Assembly (NCBI RefSeq): GCF_014145675.1
Contig: NZ_JACGZW010000001.1
Coordinates: 310,001 to 374,000 of the forward strand
Direction of reading: 5' to 3'
DNA from: Amycolatopsis dendrobii
GTDB taxonomy: Bacteria > Actinomycetota > Actinomycetes > Mycobacteriales > Pseudonocardiaceae
Length of the DNA stretch: 64,000 nucleotides
Shown piece after piece: positions 8,901-17,406 of the stretch (position 1 is the stretch's first letter; each line of letters starts with the position of its first letter). The position numbers and the translations under genes are program-made. Under the pieces are notes generated by a model. The model was given only the letters and a program-made list of their open reading frames with translations, ran no database searches and had not been told where the DNA came from.

Positions 8901-11239
8901 ATGCCGACACGAGCCTCGCCGCCGCGCTGACTGCGGAGCCGGACCCGCCCGGCCGCCGGAGCACGCCGTGGGCAGCGCTCTCGGCCGTGCTGCTGGTCCT
9001 TGCCGCGGTCACCGGGGTCGTGGCGGCGCGCCAGAGCCCGGACCCCGCTCCAGCCGACGCCCCGGCTACGGCCTTCTCAGCTGGCCGGGCAATGGCGCAC
9101 GTCGATGCCGTGGCCGGCGCGCCGCGGCCGACCGGGTCGGCCCGTCTGGAGAAAGCACGGCAGTACCTGGTCGCCGCGCTGCGCGGGCTCGGTCTGAACC
9201 CGCAGACGGTCACCAGGACGGCGTGCCGGGACCAGCCGGACGCCGAGGCGACCTGCGGCCGCGTCACCGATTTGCACGCACTCATCCCGGGCGCCCAGCA
9301 CGGTGGCACTGTCGTCCTTGTGTGCCACTACGACTCCAATCCCGGCGGCCCGGGTGCCGCGGACGACGGGTTCGGCGTCGCCACCCTGCTCGAAACCGCG
9401 CGGGCGCTCCGAGCGGGGCCACCGCAGGAGAACGACGTCATGCTGCTGTTCACCGACGGCGAAGAGGCTGGCCTGCTCGGCTCACGCGCCGCGCTCGACG
9501 CGGGCCTGCTGCCCGACCCGGCGCACAGCGTTGTGCTCAACCTCGAAGCGCGCGGCGTGTCCGGCCCGGCGGTGATGTTCGAAAGCTCGGCGAGCAACTC
9601 GGCTGTGGTCAGCGCCCTGCGGGACGACACCGCGGACGCGGCCTCGTTGTCCTCATTGGTGTACGGACTTCTGGGCAGCGACACGGACTTCAGCGAGTTC
9701 CGCGCGGCGGGACGGTCCGGTATGGGTTTCGCCGTCGTCGGCGGCTCGGCCCGCTACGACACCGCTTTGGACAGCATCGCGAACGCGGACCCGAGCGGCC
9801 TGCAAGACCTGGGGAACGCAATCCTCGCCGCCACCCGGAACCTCGCGGCGGCGAACCTGTCGGCGACAGTCGACGACGGGCCCGCGACGTACTTCCCGGT
9901 CTTCGGCCGCCTGGTGGTCTACCCCGAGTTCGTCGATCTCGTGGCCGCGATCCTGGCATTGGCGGTTCTGGTCACAGCGCTGGCGCTCGGACGCCGGCGG
10001 CGGACGGTGCGGCTGTCCGCCGTACTGGCGGGGGGCGGGGGACTGGCGGCCACGGTCGTCGTCGCGGGCGGGTTGGGACTCGCTCTTTGGGAACTGATCC
10101 TGCTGGTCCGTCCTGACTACGTTGGTTTCCTTTCCGGCAATCCGTTCCGCGCGGATTTGCCGGACGTCGGCGCGGCAGTGATCGCCGTGGCGGTCGCCGT
10201 CGTGTGGTGGCTGGTGGCGCGCCGCCGCGTCGAGCCGCTCGAGACGTCGCTTGCAGTGACTGCGGTGCTGGCGGTGGCGGGCGTCGCCGCGGCGGTCCTC
10301 ATCCCCGGCGCGAGCTACCTCCTGGTGTGGCCTGGGCTAGGGGGCGCGGCCGCAAGCCTGGCCGCGGTCCTGGCGCCCGACACCCGTTGGCATGCACTGT
10401 TCTGGGCACTGCCGGCGGCGGTCGCCGTCGTGCTGGTGCTCCCCGTGGCACTTCTGCTGTTTCCCGTCACGGGGCTCGCCATGGTGGCGGCGCCAATGGT
10501 CCTGCTCGCGCTGCTGGCGGCGGCGGTCGTTGCCGGGCTCGCGGCACCTCGGATGCGTCGCCGCACCGTTGCCGCGACGGCTGCCGTACTGGTACTGGCA
10601 GGCCTCGCGCTGACCGGCACGGGGCTCGCCCGGGACACCGTAGACGCGGCGCACCCCAAGGAACTCTCGATGATTTACGGTCTGGACGCCGACACCGGTC
10701 AAGCGAACTGGCTGAGCCCGTACCCGGCAGCCGAACCGTTCGTCGACCACTACGTGGGCCAGGACAGCCGGGGCTGGACGGACCGGTACCCGTTGCTGCT
10801 GGCCCCCGCCTACCGGTCCGGGAAGGCGGCATTCGTCTCCGTCGCCGCTCCTGCTGTAGACCGGCTCGCCAGCACGCCGCTCGCCGAGGGCCGGGTACTC
10901 CAGCTGCGGTTGCACTCGACCCGCCCGGACGCCACCGCGCTGGCCGTGTACGTCGATACGGCCGCGACGCCGGTGGTCCGCGCGGAGGTCGAGGGACGTC
11001 CGGTCAGGGGCGGAATAAACCACGATGCCTCGTATGGGTGGGGCTGGGGTGCCACCTTCGTGGGCGGCGAGGCGGACCTCCGCCTGACGGTCGCCGGAAA
11101 CCGGCCGGTGCGCCTGCGGGTTCTTGCGCAGACGCCGGGCTTGCCGTCAGCCGCGATGGATCTGCCGATGCCGGACACCGTTGCTGGTGCCAGTTTTCCG
11201 TCGATCCAGACCCTCGCGGCCCGCACCGTGACGTATTGA
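8897..11239 (+). CDS. membrane-anchored M28-family metallopeptidase
   Basis: 780 aa. One transmembrane segment lies near residues 25-42. An M28 zinc-aminopeptidase-like domain follows, and then a C-terminal half with about eight or nine hydrophobic segments and a final extracytoplasmic beta-rich region, as in ERMP1-like proteins. Zinc-site residues seen: His144 (CHYDS), Asp156 (AADDG), Glu189/Glu190 (DGEEAG), Glu217 (LNLEARG). Where the family normally has a late YHT His ligand, this protein reads YDT (Asp288). The GTG start overlaps the NRPS stop (GTGA), so it is made with the synthetase. A role in processing or activating the assembled product at the membrane is plausible by analogy with peptidases in other NRPS clusters, but is inference. 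Confidence 0.85.
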   Translation: MNADTSLAAALTAEPDPPGRRSTPWAALSAVLLVLAAVTGVVAARQSPDPAPADAPATAFSAGRAMAHVDAVAGAPRPTGSARLEKARQYLVAALRGLGLNPQTVTRTACRDQPDAEATCGRVTDLHALIPGAQHGGTVVLVCHYDSNPGGPGAADDGFGVATLLETARALRAGPPQENDVMLLFTDGEEAGLLGSRAALDAGLLPDPAHSVVLNLEARGVSGPAVMFESSASNSAVVSALRDDTADAASLSSLVYGLLGSDTDFSEFRAAGRSGMGFAVVGGSARYDTALDSIANADPSGLQDLGNAILAATRNLAAANLSATVDDGPATYFPVFGRLVVYPEFVDLVAAILALAVLVTALALGRRRRTVRLSAVLAGGGGLAATVVVAGGLGLALWELILLVRPDYVGFLSGNPFRADLPDVGAAVIAVAVAVVWWLVARRRVEPLETSLAVTAVLAVAGVAAAVLIPGASYLLVWPGLGGAAASLAAVLAPDTRWHALFWALPAAVAVVLVLPVALLLFPVTGLAMVAAPMVLLALLAAAVVAGLAAPRMRRRTVAATAAVLVLAGLALTGTGLARDTVDAAHPKELSMIYGLDADTGQANWLSPYPAAEPFVDHYVGQDSRGWTDRYPLLLAPAYRSGKAAFVSVAAPAVDRLASTPLAEGRVLQLRLHSTRPDATALAVYVDTAATPVVRAEVEGRPVRGGINHDASYGWGWGATFVGGEADLRLTVAGNRPVRLRVLAQTPGLPSAAMDLPMPDTVAGASFPSIQTLAARTVTY

Positions 11240-11265
11240 CGGCCCGATCACGAAACGAGGCGCCC

Positions 11266-11925
11266 ATGCTGACCACGGTCGAAGCGATCAACGCCCGCTG
11301 CTCGACACCGCGGCTCGCGGAACCCGGCCCGACCGGTGCCGAACTGCGGTCCCTGTTCCGTGCGGCGGCCGCCGCACCCGATCACGGCAAGTGCAAGCCA
11401 TGGCGTTTCGTCGTGGTCCCGCCCGCATATGCCGACGACTTCGGCGAAGTGCTCGAACAGGCTTATGTTCGACGCTGCGCGCTCGCCGGCGACGATGTCG
11501 ATGCGGAACGTTGCGCACGTGAACGCACCCGCCTGCGCCGCGCGCCGACGTTCGTTGTGGTCGTCTGCCAGCCTCGGACCGACCTGAAGATCCCGCTGCA
11601 CGAACAACAAGCGGCGGTTGCCGCGGCGACCCAGAACTTGCTCCTGGCAGCCACGTCGATGGGCTACGGATCGATGTGGGCCACCGGTGCCGCGGCCACT
11701 GACCCTACAGTGAGGGAAGCGCTGCAACTCGGCCCGAAAGACACCATCGTCGGCTTCGTCTACCTCGGCAGCCTCCCGACGAGCCGGGAACGGCGCGGCC
11801 CACGCCGGGATACGGATGTCTCCGCTGTCGTCCGAACCTGGGCACCCGCGGCGAAAGGGCGTCCCGATCCGGCGCCGGCTACGGCTTCGAAAGCGCGGAG
11901 TGATCGGAGGATGTCTGGCATCTGA
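11266..11925 (+). CDS. nitroreductase-family (YdjA-like) flavoprotein
   Basis: 219 aa, with the short single-domain nitroreductase fold (FMN, NAD(P)H). N-terminal segments APDHGKCKPWRFVVV match the R/H-x-W-R-F flavin-binding region. ATQNLLLAATSMGYGSMWATG is the central helix, and IVGFVYLGS the conserved C-terminal strand. It starts 26 bp after the peptidase gene behind ACGAGG and is very likely part of the same transcript. Such enzymes in biosynthetic clusters dehydrogenate or reduce the scaffold; which one applies here is unknown. The last 30 residues are Pro/Ala/Arg rich and probably disordered. It is the last recognisable gene of the cluster. Confidence 0.85.
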   Translation: MLTTVEAINARCSTPRLAEPGPTGAELRSLFRAAAAAPDHGKCKPWRFVVVPPAYADDFGEVLEQAYVRRCALAGDDVDAERCARERTRLRRAPTFVVVVCQPRTDLKIPLHEQQAAVAAATQNLLLAATSMGYGSMWATGAAATDPTVREALQLGPKDTIVGFVYLGSLPTSRERRGPRRDTDVSAVVRTWAPAAKGRPDPAPATASKARSDRRMSGI

Positions 11926-12006
11926 TCTGGTCGATGGCCGGGCCGGCAGAGGTGATGGGCTGCTGCGAGACAAGACGAAATCTTACGGGGGCTTGGCACC
12001 AGAGGA

Positions 12007-12429
12007 GTGAGTTGCGGGCCGTGCGGCCGGCTCGATTTCGTACCGCGAGTGTCAGCTGCTTTCTGGGTGGTCGCGGGCGAGGACCCGGGCCCGCGGGCGT
12101 TGCCGGGGATCGCCCGGCTCGGGCTGCTGCTGGCCGCGATGCCTGCGGACGTGGTGTTCGGTGCGTTTTTGATCAGCACCGGCCGGGTCGTGGGCAACGG
12201 GCCCTTGTCCGCGAACATGTACCAGGCGCTGGCCTTGCCCTGGGTGCCGGACCTCGCCGCGGACCAGCGGGCAGGCGGACTGATCGCGCTGGTGCTCGGC
12301 GAGGTCGCGCTCGCGGTCGTGCTGGCGGCGTTGCTCGTGCGCTGGAACCGTGACGGGGGAACGGGTTTCGCCGGGTATGACCGGCTCGCGCGCAGCCTGG
12401 GAGAGCGCCGGGAGACTGCCCGGCGTTAG
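12007..12429 (+). pseudogene. C-terminal fragment of a CtaG-like membrane protein
   Basis: The 140-codon frame opens with GTG behind AGAGGA. Only its last about 105 residues resemble anything: the C-terminal membrane part of cytochrome c oxidase assembly (caa3_CtaG) proteins, including a DLAADQRAGG segment, then a last transmembrane helix and an Arg-rich tail. A full protein has about 300 aa and seven or so helices, so two thirds are missing. The first 35 residues look unrelated. It points at the intact CtaG gene, and the two stop codons overlap by 4 bp. The simplest reading is a decayed second copy. A short functional protein cannot be excluded because the remaining frame is intact. Confidence 0.6.
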
Positions 12430-13397
12430 CGCGGGTGGTTCGGCGGCTGCTGTTCGGTGTTCGCCATCCGGGTCAGCATGGCGTTGTAGGCGCGCAGTGC
12501 TTCTTCGTCGTCGTCGAGATCGACGGTGGCGTCGAGCGAGCCGGTGTGCTCGGTCAGTGCCGAGCGCCGTGCTGATTCCAGCCAGGTGCCGAGGTCGGTC
12601 TTGCCGTTCGAGCCCGACACCCACGCGGCGATCACGACGATGGCGAGCAGGGCCATCAGCAGGTCGCCGCCGACCCACATCATCGCGCCGCCCCAGTGCA
12701 GGTCGGTGAGCGCGTCCGGACCCCAGCCCCGGTCCGGGACGACGTAGGCGGCGAACGGCGGATGGACGGTCATCAGCAGGGTGACTCCGACGACGGTGTC
12801 GACCACCATGCCGACCAGCAGCGTCACCATCCGCAGCAACGGCGCCAGCCGTCGCCCAGCGGGTTCGGAGCCGATGATCGGCAGCAGGAACAGGTAGCCG
12901 CTGCTGAGGTAGAGCAGGATTTCCACGCCGTGCAGGCCCGGATTCGTCGCGGCGCTCTGCTGGAAAGGCGTCAGGTGGGTGCCGGCCACCACGACGGCGT
13001 AGTACAGGAACCCGAGCAGCGGATGGGTGAGGACGCGCCCGGCACGCGACCGGTTGGCCCGGCCCAGAGCGCGGCGGAGGCGCCGCGGCCCGGTTCTGCG
13101 CAGCAGCTCCAGCGGGCGGCCGAGCAGGATCAGCGTCGGCACCACCATGATCAGCAGCAAGTGCTGTGCCATGTGGACAGTGAAGAGGGTGGTGCTGTAC
13201 GCGCCGATCCCGCCGCCGACGGCGAGCGCGCAGACGAGCAGACCGGCGTAAAACGAGGCGGCGTCGCGGATTCGCCAGCCTCGGGCCCGCGTCAGGCCCG
13301 CAGCGTAGGCGATCGCGAGCAGCGCGAGCACGACGGCAGCGGCGACCGGCATTTCCCACGCGGTGAAGGGGGTGTGCCACAGGAATGGCGAGCGCAC
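12426..13397 (-). CDS. ctaG: cytochrome c oxidase assembly protein, CtaG/CopD-associated family
   Basis: 323 aa with about seven transmembrane helices. The signature stretches of the caa3_CtaG family are visible: HMAQHLLLI in the third helix, THLTPFQQSA in a loop, and LHWGGAMMWVGGD near the C-terminus, followed by an acidic cytoplasmic tail. The family helps copper delivery to terminal oxidases or copper handling at the membrane. It starts with GTG and is divergent from the P1B ATPase gene, with 135 bp between them, so a shared copper-responsive promoter is possible. I see no clear CsoR or CueR site there. Confidence 0.85.
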   Translation of the reverse strand: MRSPFLWHTPFTAWEMPVAAAVVLALLAIAYAAGLTRARGWRIRDAASFYAGLLVCALAVGGGIGAYSTTLFTVHMAQHLLLIMVVPTLILLGRPLELLRRTGPRRLRRALGRANRSRAGRVLTHPLLGFLYYAVVVAGTHLTPFQQSAATNPGLHGVEILLYLSSGYLFLLPIIGSEPAGRRLAPLLRMVTLLVGMVVDTVVGVTLLMTVHPPFAAYVVPDRGWGPDALTDLHWGGAMMWVGGDLLMALLAIVVIAAWVSGSNGKTDLGTWLESARRSALTEHTGSLDATVDLDDDEEALRAYNAMLTRMANTEQQPPNHPR

Positions 13398-13532
13398 TTT
13401 TCCCTGCCTTTCTTCCGGTCGGCCGGGGCTGCCGGAACTTCATTGTGGCACCGGGTGATACTGGCTTCGACGGCGCTGCCCCGCGCGGCCCGGATTCTCC
13501 GCACACGCACGGAAGAAGAAGTTGATCCGCAG

Positions 13533-15806
13533 ATGACCGATGTGCTGGCGGCCCCCGCCGAACCGGTGGAACTCGCGATCGGCGGGATGACTTGCGCCGC
13601 GTGCGCGGCCCGGGTCGAACGCAAGCTCAACAAGCTCGACGGCGTGACCGCGACGGTGAATTACGCCACCGAACACGCCACTGTCGCGCTTTCCGCGCCG
13701 GTCCCGGTGCAGCGGCTGATCGCCCAGGTCGAAGGCGCGGGCTACCAGGCAAGGGAAATCGCCCGCGACGACCGGGAGGAGGGGCCGGACCGGGTCCGCG
13801 CGCTGTGGCGGCGGCTGGTGGTGGCGCTGCTGGCCGGGGTCCCGCTCGCGGATCTCTCGGTCACCCTCGCTCTGGTGCCGTCGCTGCGGTTTCCTGGCTG
13901 GCAATGGGTTCTGCTCGCGCTGACCGTTCCGGTCGTCACCTGGTGCGCCTGGCCGTTCCACGCGAAGGCACTGCGGGCCGCGCGGCACGGCACGGGATCG
14001 ATGGACATCCTGGTGTCGCTGGGCGTGGTCGCGGCTTCCGGCTGGTCGGTCTACACGATGTTCGGGCAGAGCGCGGACGCGCACGCCGACGGCGTCTGGG
14101 GGCTGATCCTGCAACCGGCGGGCTCGATGTACCTCGACGTCGCGGCGGGCGTGACTATTTTCGTGCTCGCCGGGCGGATGTTCGAGGCGCGCGCGAAACA
14201 CGCCGCGGGCAGCGCGCTGCGGGCGCTGGCGCAGATCGGTGCGCGCGATGTCGTGACGCTGGAAGAAAACGGGGCGGAACGCCGGATTCCGGTCGCTGAA
14301 CTCCGCGTCGGGGACCGGTTCGTGGTGCGGCCGGGGGACACGGTGGCCACCGACGGCGTTGTGGAAACAGGTGCCTGCGCGATCGATGCCAGCGCGATGA
14401 CGGGGGAGTCCCAGCCGGTCGAAGTCACCGCCGGGGACGCTGTCGTCGGCGGCACCGTCGCGCTGGGCGGTCGTCTGGTCGTGCGGACTGAGCGAGTGGG
14501 CGCGGACACCCAGCTGGCTCAGCTGGTGCGGCTGGTCGAGCGGGCGCAGAGCGCAAAAGCCGACGTGCAGCGGCTGGCCGACCGGATCGCGGCGGTGTTC
14601 GTGCCGGTCGTGCTCGCGCTGGCCGCATTGACGTTGGGCGGATGGCTGCTCGGCGGGGCTCCGCTGGAGAAAGCGGTGAGCTGCGCGCTGGCCGTGCTGA
14701 TCATCGCCTGCCCGTGCGCGCTGGGACTGGCCACGCCGACGGCGTTGCTGGTCGCCTCGGGCCGCGGCGCGCAGCTGGGGGTGTTCATCAAGGGACATCA
14801 GGCACTCGAGTCCGCGAAAGCGATCGACACGGTCGTGCTGGACAAAACCGGCACCCTCACTACGGGGACGATGTCGGTGACCGCGCTGGAGGCCGCGGAC
14901 GGCGTCTCCCGCGCGGAGGTGCTGGCCGCCGCGGCAGCGGTCGAGAACGCCAGCGAGCACGGCGTTGGCCGGGCGATCGTCGAGCTCGCCCGGGAAGAAC
15001 TCGGCACAGTGGGTGAGGCCGAGGATTTCCGTGCGCTGTCCGGCCTCGGGGTGTCCGGCCGGGTCGACCGGCACGAGGTGCTGGTAGGCAGCGTGCGGCT
15101 GGTCCGTACTGAGATCGGCACTGTCCCGCCGGGTTTGGACAGCCGCCGTCAGCAGTGGGAGACCGACGGGCACACCGCAGTAGCGGTGGCGATCGACGGC
15201 CGGGTGTGCGCGGTGTTCGCGCTCGCCGACACCGTGCGGCCGAGCGCCGCCGGGGCGGTGGCGGAACTGCGTGCGCTCGGCCTGCGCACGGTGATGCTCA
15301 CCGGGGACAACGAATCCACCGCGCGTGCCGTGGCCGCCGAGGTCGGAATCGACGAGGTCGTCGCGGAAGTGCTGCCCGCCGACAAAGCCTCGGCGATCGC
15401 GCGGTTGCGCGCGGAAGGCCGCGTCGTCGCGATGGTCGGCGACGGAATCAACGACGGCCCCGCGCTGGCCGGAGCGGATCTCGGAATGGCGCTGGTGTCG
15501 GGAACGGACGTCGCGGTCGGCGCGTGCGATCTGATCCTCATGCGCACGGATCTCTCGGTCGTCCCGGCGGCGGTCCGGCTCGCCCGCGCGACGCTGCGGA
15601 CGATCCGGGGCAATTTGCGCTGGGCGTTCGGCTACAACGTCGCTGCGCTCCCGCTCGCCGCGGCGGGGTTGCTCAACCCGCTGATCGCCGGGGCGGCGAT
15701 GGCGCTGTCGTCGTTGTTCGTGGTGTCCAACAGCCTGCGCCTGCGCCGATTCGAGCAGGCGGAAGTGTCCACTGTGGAGCACAGCGCACACTCCGCACAG
15801 TATTAG
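13533..15806 (+). CDS. copA: copper-translocating P1B-type ATPase
   Basis: 757 aa. There is an N-terminal heavy-metal domain with GMTCAAC (Cys21, Cys24), then about eight transmembrane helices. The actuator TGES and the metal-selecting ACPCALG (Cys393-Pro-Cys395) are present, as are the phosphorylated Asp437 in DKTGTLT, GDGIND in the hinge, and the C-terminal N-S-L-R-L-R motif typical of Cu(I) exporters. The nucleotide-domain motif, normally SEHP, reads SEHG (His476 kept, Pro replaced). The ATG at 13533 is preceded by a GGAAGAAGAAG stretch rather far upstream. It probably exports Cu(I) to the periplasmic side. The nearby CtaG, DsbA and VKOR genes fit a copper and envelope-redox theme. Confidence 0.93.
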   Translation: MTDVLAAPAEPVELAIGGMTCAACAARVERKLNKLDGVTATVNYATEHATVALSAPVPVQRLIAQVEGAGYQAREIARDDREEGPDRVRALWRRLVVALLAGVPLADLSVTLALVPSLRFPGWQWVLLALTVPVVTWCAWPFHAKALRAARHGTGSMDILVSLGVVAASGWSVYTMFGQSADAHADGVWGLILQPAGSMYLDVAAGVTIFVLAGRMFEARAKHAAGSALRALAQIGARDVVTLEENGAERRIPVAELRVGDRFVVRPGDTVATDGVVETGACAIDASAMTGESQPVEVTAGDAVVGGTVALGGRLVVRTERVGADTQLAQLVRLVERAQSAKADVQRLADRIAAVFVPVVLALAALTLGGWLLGGAPLEKAVSCALAVLIIACPCALGLATPTALLVASGRGAQLGVFIKGHQALESAKAIDTVVLDKTGTLTTGTMSVTALEAADGVSRAEVLAAAAAVENASEHGVGRAIVELAREELGTVGEAEDFRALSGLGVSGRVDRHEVLVGSVRLVRTEIGTVPPGLDSRRQQWETDGHTAVAVAIDGRVCAVFALADTVRPSAAGAVAELRALGLRTVMLTGDNESTARAVAAEVGIDEVVAEVLPADKASAIARLRAEGRVVAMVGDGINDGPALAGADLGMALVSGTDVAVGACDLILMRTDLSVVPAAVRLARATLRTIRGNLRWAFGYNVAALPLAAAGLLNPLIAGAAMALSSLFVVSNSLRLRRFEQAEVSTVEHSAHSAQY

Positions 15807-15917
15807 TCGGACAGGAAGTCCCGCTGGTTCCCGGGCATTACCCGGCTGGGTGAGCGAAAACCGGGATGTCATCATCGACGCCGCTGGTGCCCTGCTCCGG
15901 GAGAGGACGACGCGGCT

Positions 15918-16664
15918 ATGGCGGCGAAAAAGGCGAACCGCAATCCGGTGACCAAGCGGAAGGGTTTGTCGGCCAATGCCTGGACGACGATCGCGGTCGT
16001 GGTCGTAGCGGTGCTGGTCATCGGCGGGGTCCTGCTGTTCAATCGCAAGGACAACCCGGCTCCCCCTCAGGGCACGGTCGCCGCCGAAATCCTGAATCCG
16101 CCCGGCAGCAACACTCTGACGACCGCGTCCGGCGGCGCGGTCACCGTCGTCGAGTTCATCGACTACCAGTGCCCAGTGTGCGAGGAGTACTACCAGAACG
16201 TCACCAAGAGCATCGAACACGACTACGCCGGGAAAATCACGTTCGTCACCCGGAACTTCCCGTTGCCGATGCACCCGCTTGCGGTGCCCGCGGCCAAAGC
16301 TGCCGAGGCCGCGGCGATGCAAGGCAAGTACCGCGAGATGTACGACAAGCTCTACGGCGACTACCCGACCTGGGCACTCGCCGCGGACGGGAAGAACGTC
16401 AGCGAGGACACCGCGCGGGCGCAGGCCAGGTTCGACGCCTACGCCAAGGAACTGGGCCTCGACCTGGCCAAGTTCCACGCCGACGCCGCGTCACCGGAGG
16501 TGCAGAAACGCATCGACCAAGGAAAAGCGGACGGCGGCAAAGCCGGCGTGACCGGCACCCCGACGATTTTCGTGAACGGGACGAAACTCGAGCCCTCCGG
16601 CAACACCTTCGCCGCGGTCGCCCAGCAATTGCGCGGTCAGCTCGACAAGGCGCTCGCGCAGTGA
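15918..16664 (+). CDS. membrane-anchored DsbA-like thioredoxin-fold oxidase
   Basis: 248 aa. A basic N-terminus is followed by one transmembrane anchor (about residues 25-42) and an extracytoplasmic thioredoxin-fold DsbA_2-type domain. The active site is CPVC in FIDYQCPVCEEYY, and the cis-Pro loop is GVTGTPTIFVNG. It should introduce disulfides into secreted proteins and be re-oxidised by the VKOR encoded immediately downstream. The two genes overlap by GTGA. The start ATG is preceded by GGGAGAGGA. It lies 111 bp after the copper ATPase in the same direction. Confidence 0.92.
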   Translation: MAAKKANRNPVTKRKGLSANAWTTIAVVVVAVLVIGGVLLFNRKDNPAPPQGTVAAEILNPPGSNTLTTASGGAVTVVEFIDYQCPVCEEYYQNVTKSIEHDYAGKITFVTRNFPLPMHPLAVPAAKAAEAAAMQGKYREMYDKLYGDYPTWALAADGKNVSEDTARAQARFDAYAKELGLDLAKFHADAASPEVQKRIDQGKADGGKAGVTGTPTIFVNGTKLEPSGNTFAAVAQQLRGQLDKALAQ

Positions 16665-17227
16665 ACCGCACCGCCTCGCGTGCGCTGGCGTGGCTTTACC
16701 TCGCTGGCGGTGCGCTGGGTCTGGCTGCCTCGATCACGCTCACATTGGAGAAGCTCGCCCGGCTGGCCGACCCGTCTTACGTGCCGAGCTGTTCAATCAA
16801 CCCGGTGCTGTCGTGCGGTTCGGTGATGGACAGCGCGCAGGCGGCGGTGTTCGGGTTCCCCAATCCGCTGCTCGGCGTCGCCGCGTTCCCGGTGGTGGTC
16901 ACGTTCGGGGTCGCGTTGCTGACCGGCTACGAACCGCCGCGATGGGTGTGGACGGGCATACAGGCGGGCGCGCTGCTCGGCGTTGTCTTCGTGCACTGGC
17001 TGATCGGGCAGAGCCTCTACCGCATCCACGCGTTGTGCCCGTACTGCATGGTCGTGTGGGTCGTGACGATCGCGATCTTCTGGTACACCACGCTGCACAC
17101 CCTGACTGGAACCCGGCTTGGCAGCGCATTGCGCCGGGTCCACAGTGGAGTGCTCGCGCTCTGGTACGTCGTGATCGCGGTGCTGATCCTGGTCGAGTTC
17201 TGGTCGTACTGGTCGACGCTGCTCTGA
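16661..17227 (+). CDS. vitamin K epoxide reductase (VKOR) family protein
   Basis: 188 aa, four or five transmembrane helices. Both redox pairs of the family are present: the loop cysteines in CSINPVLSCGSVM, and CPYC near the quinone site. In actinobacteria VKOR passes electrons from DsbA-like proteins to menaquinone, and the coupling to the preceding DsbA gene by a GTGA overlap matches that role. The frame upstream of the GTG is only the shadow of the DsbA gene. No regulator is visible nearby. Confidence 0.93.
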   Translation: MNRTASRALAWLYLAGGALGLAASITLTLEKLARLADPSYVPSCSINPVLSCGSVMDSAQAAVFGFPNPLLGVAAFPVVVTFGVALLTGYEPPRWVWTGIQAGALLGVVFVHWLIGQSLYRIHALCPYCMVVWVVTIAIFWYTTLHTLTGTRLGSALRRVHSGVLALWYVVIAVLILVEFWSYWSTLL

Positions 17228-17406
17228 CCGACAGTTCATGCGGCATGGCAACGGCATTCGCTTGATCCGCTGTGCTGGCAGCCGCATGCGCACCCGGACG
17301 GACAACCGCAGGCAGCGGTGCCGACTGCCCACAGCGGCTGGCCGGAGGGCACGCACCGCAACCGCGAAAGAGGTAACGGGGCTCGACGCGCTGGCATCAT
17401 AGTGCG

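Noticed and set aside
17228-17406. Cys/His-containing short frames between VKOR and the orphan gene
   Set aside because: Several short frames exist, none with a start and ribosome site together, and none resembles a metal-binding protein family closely enough.
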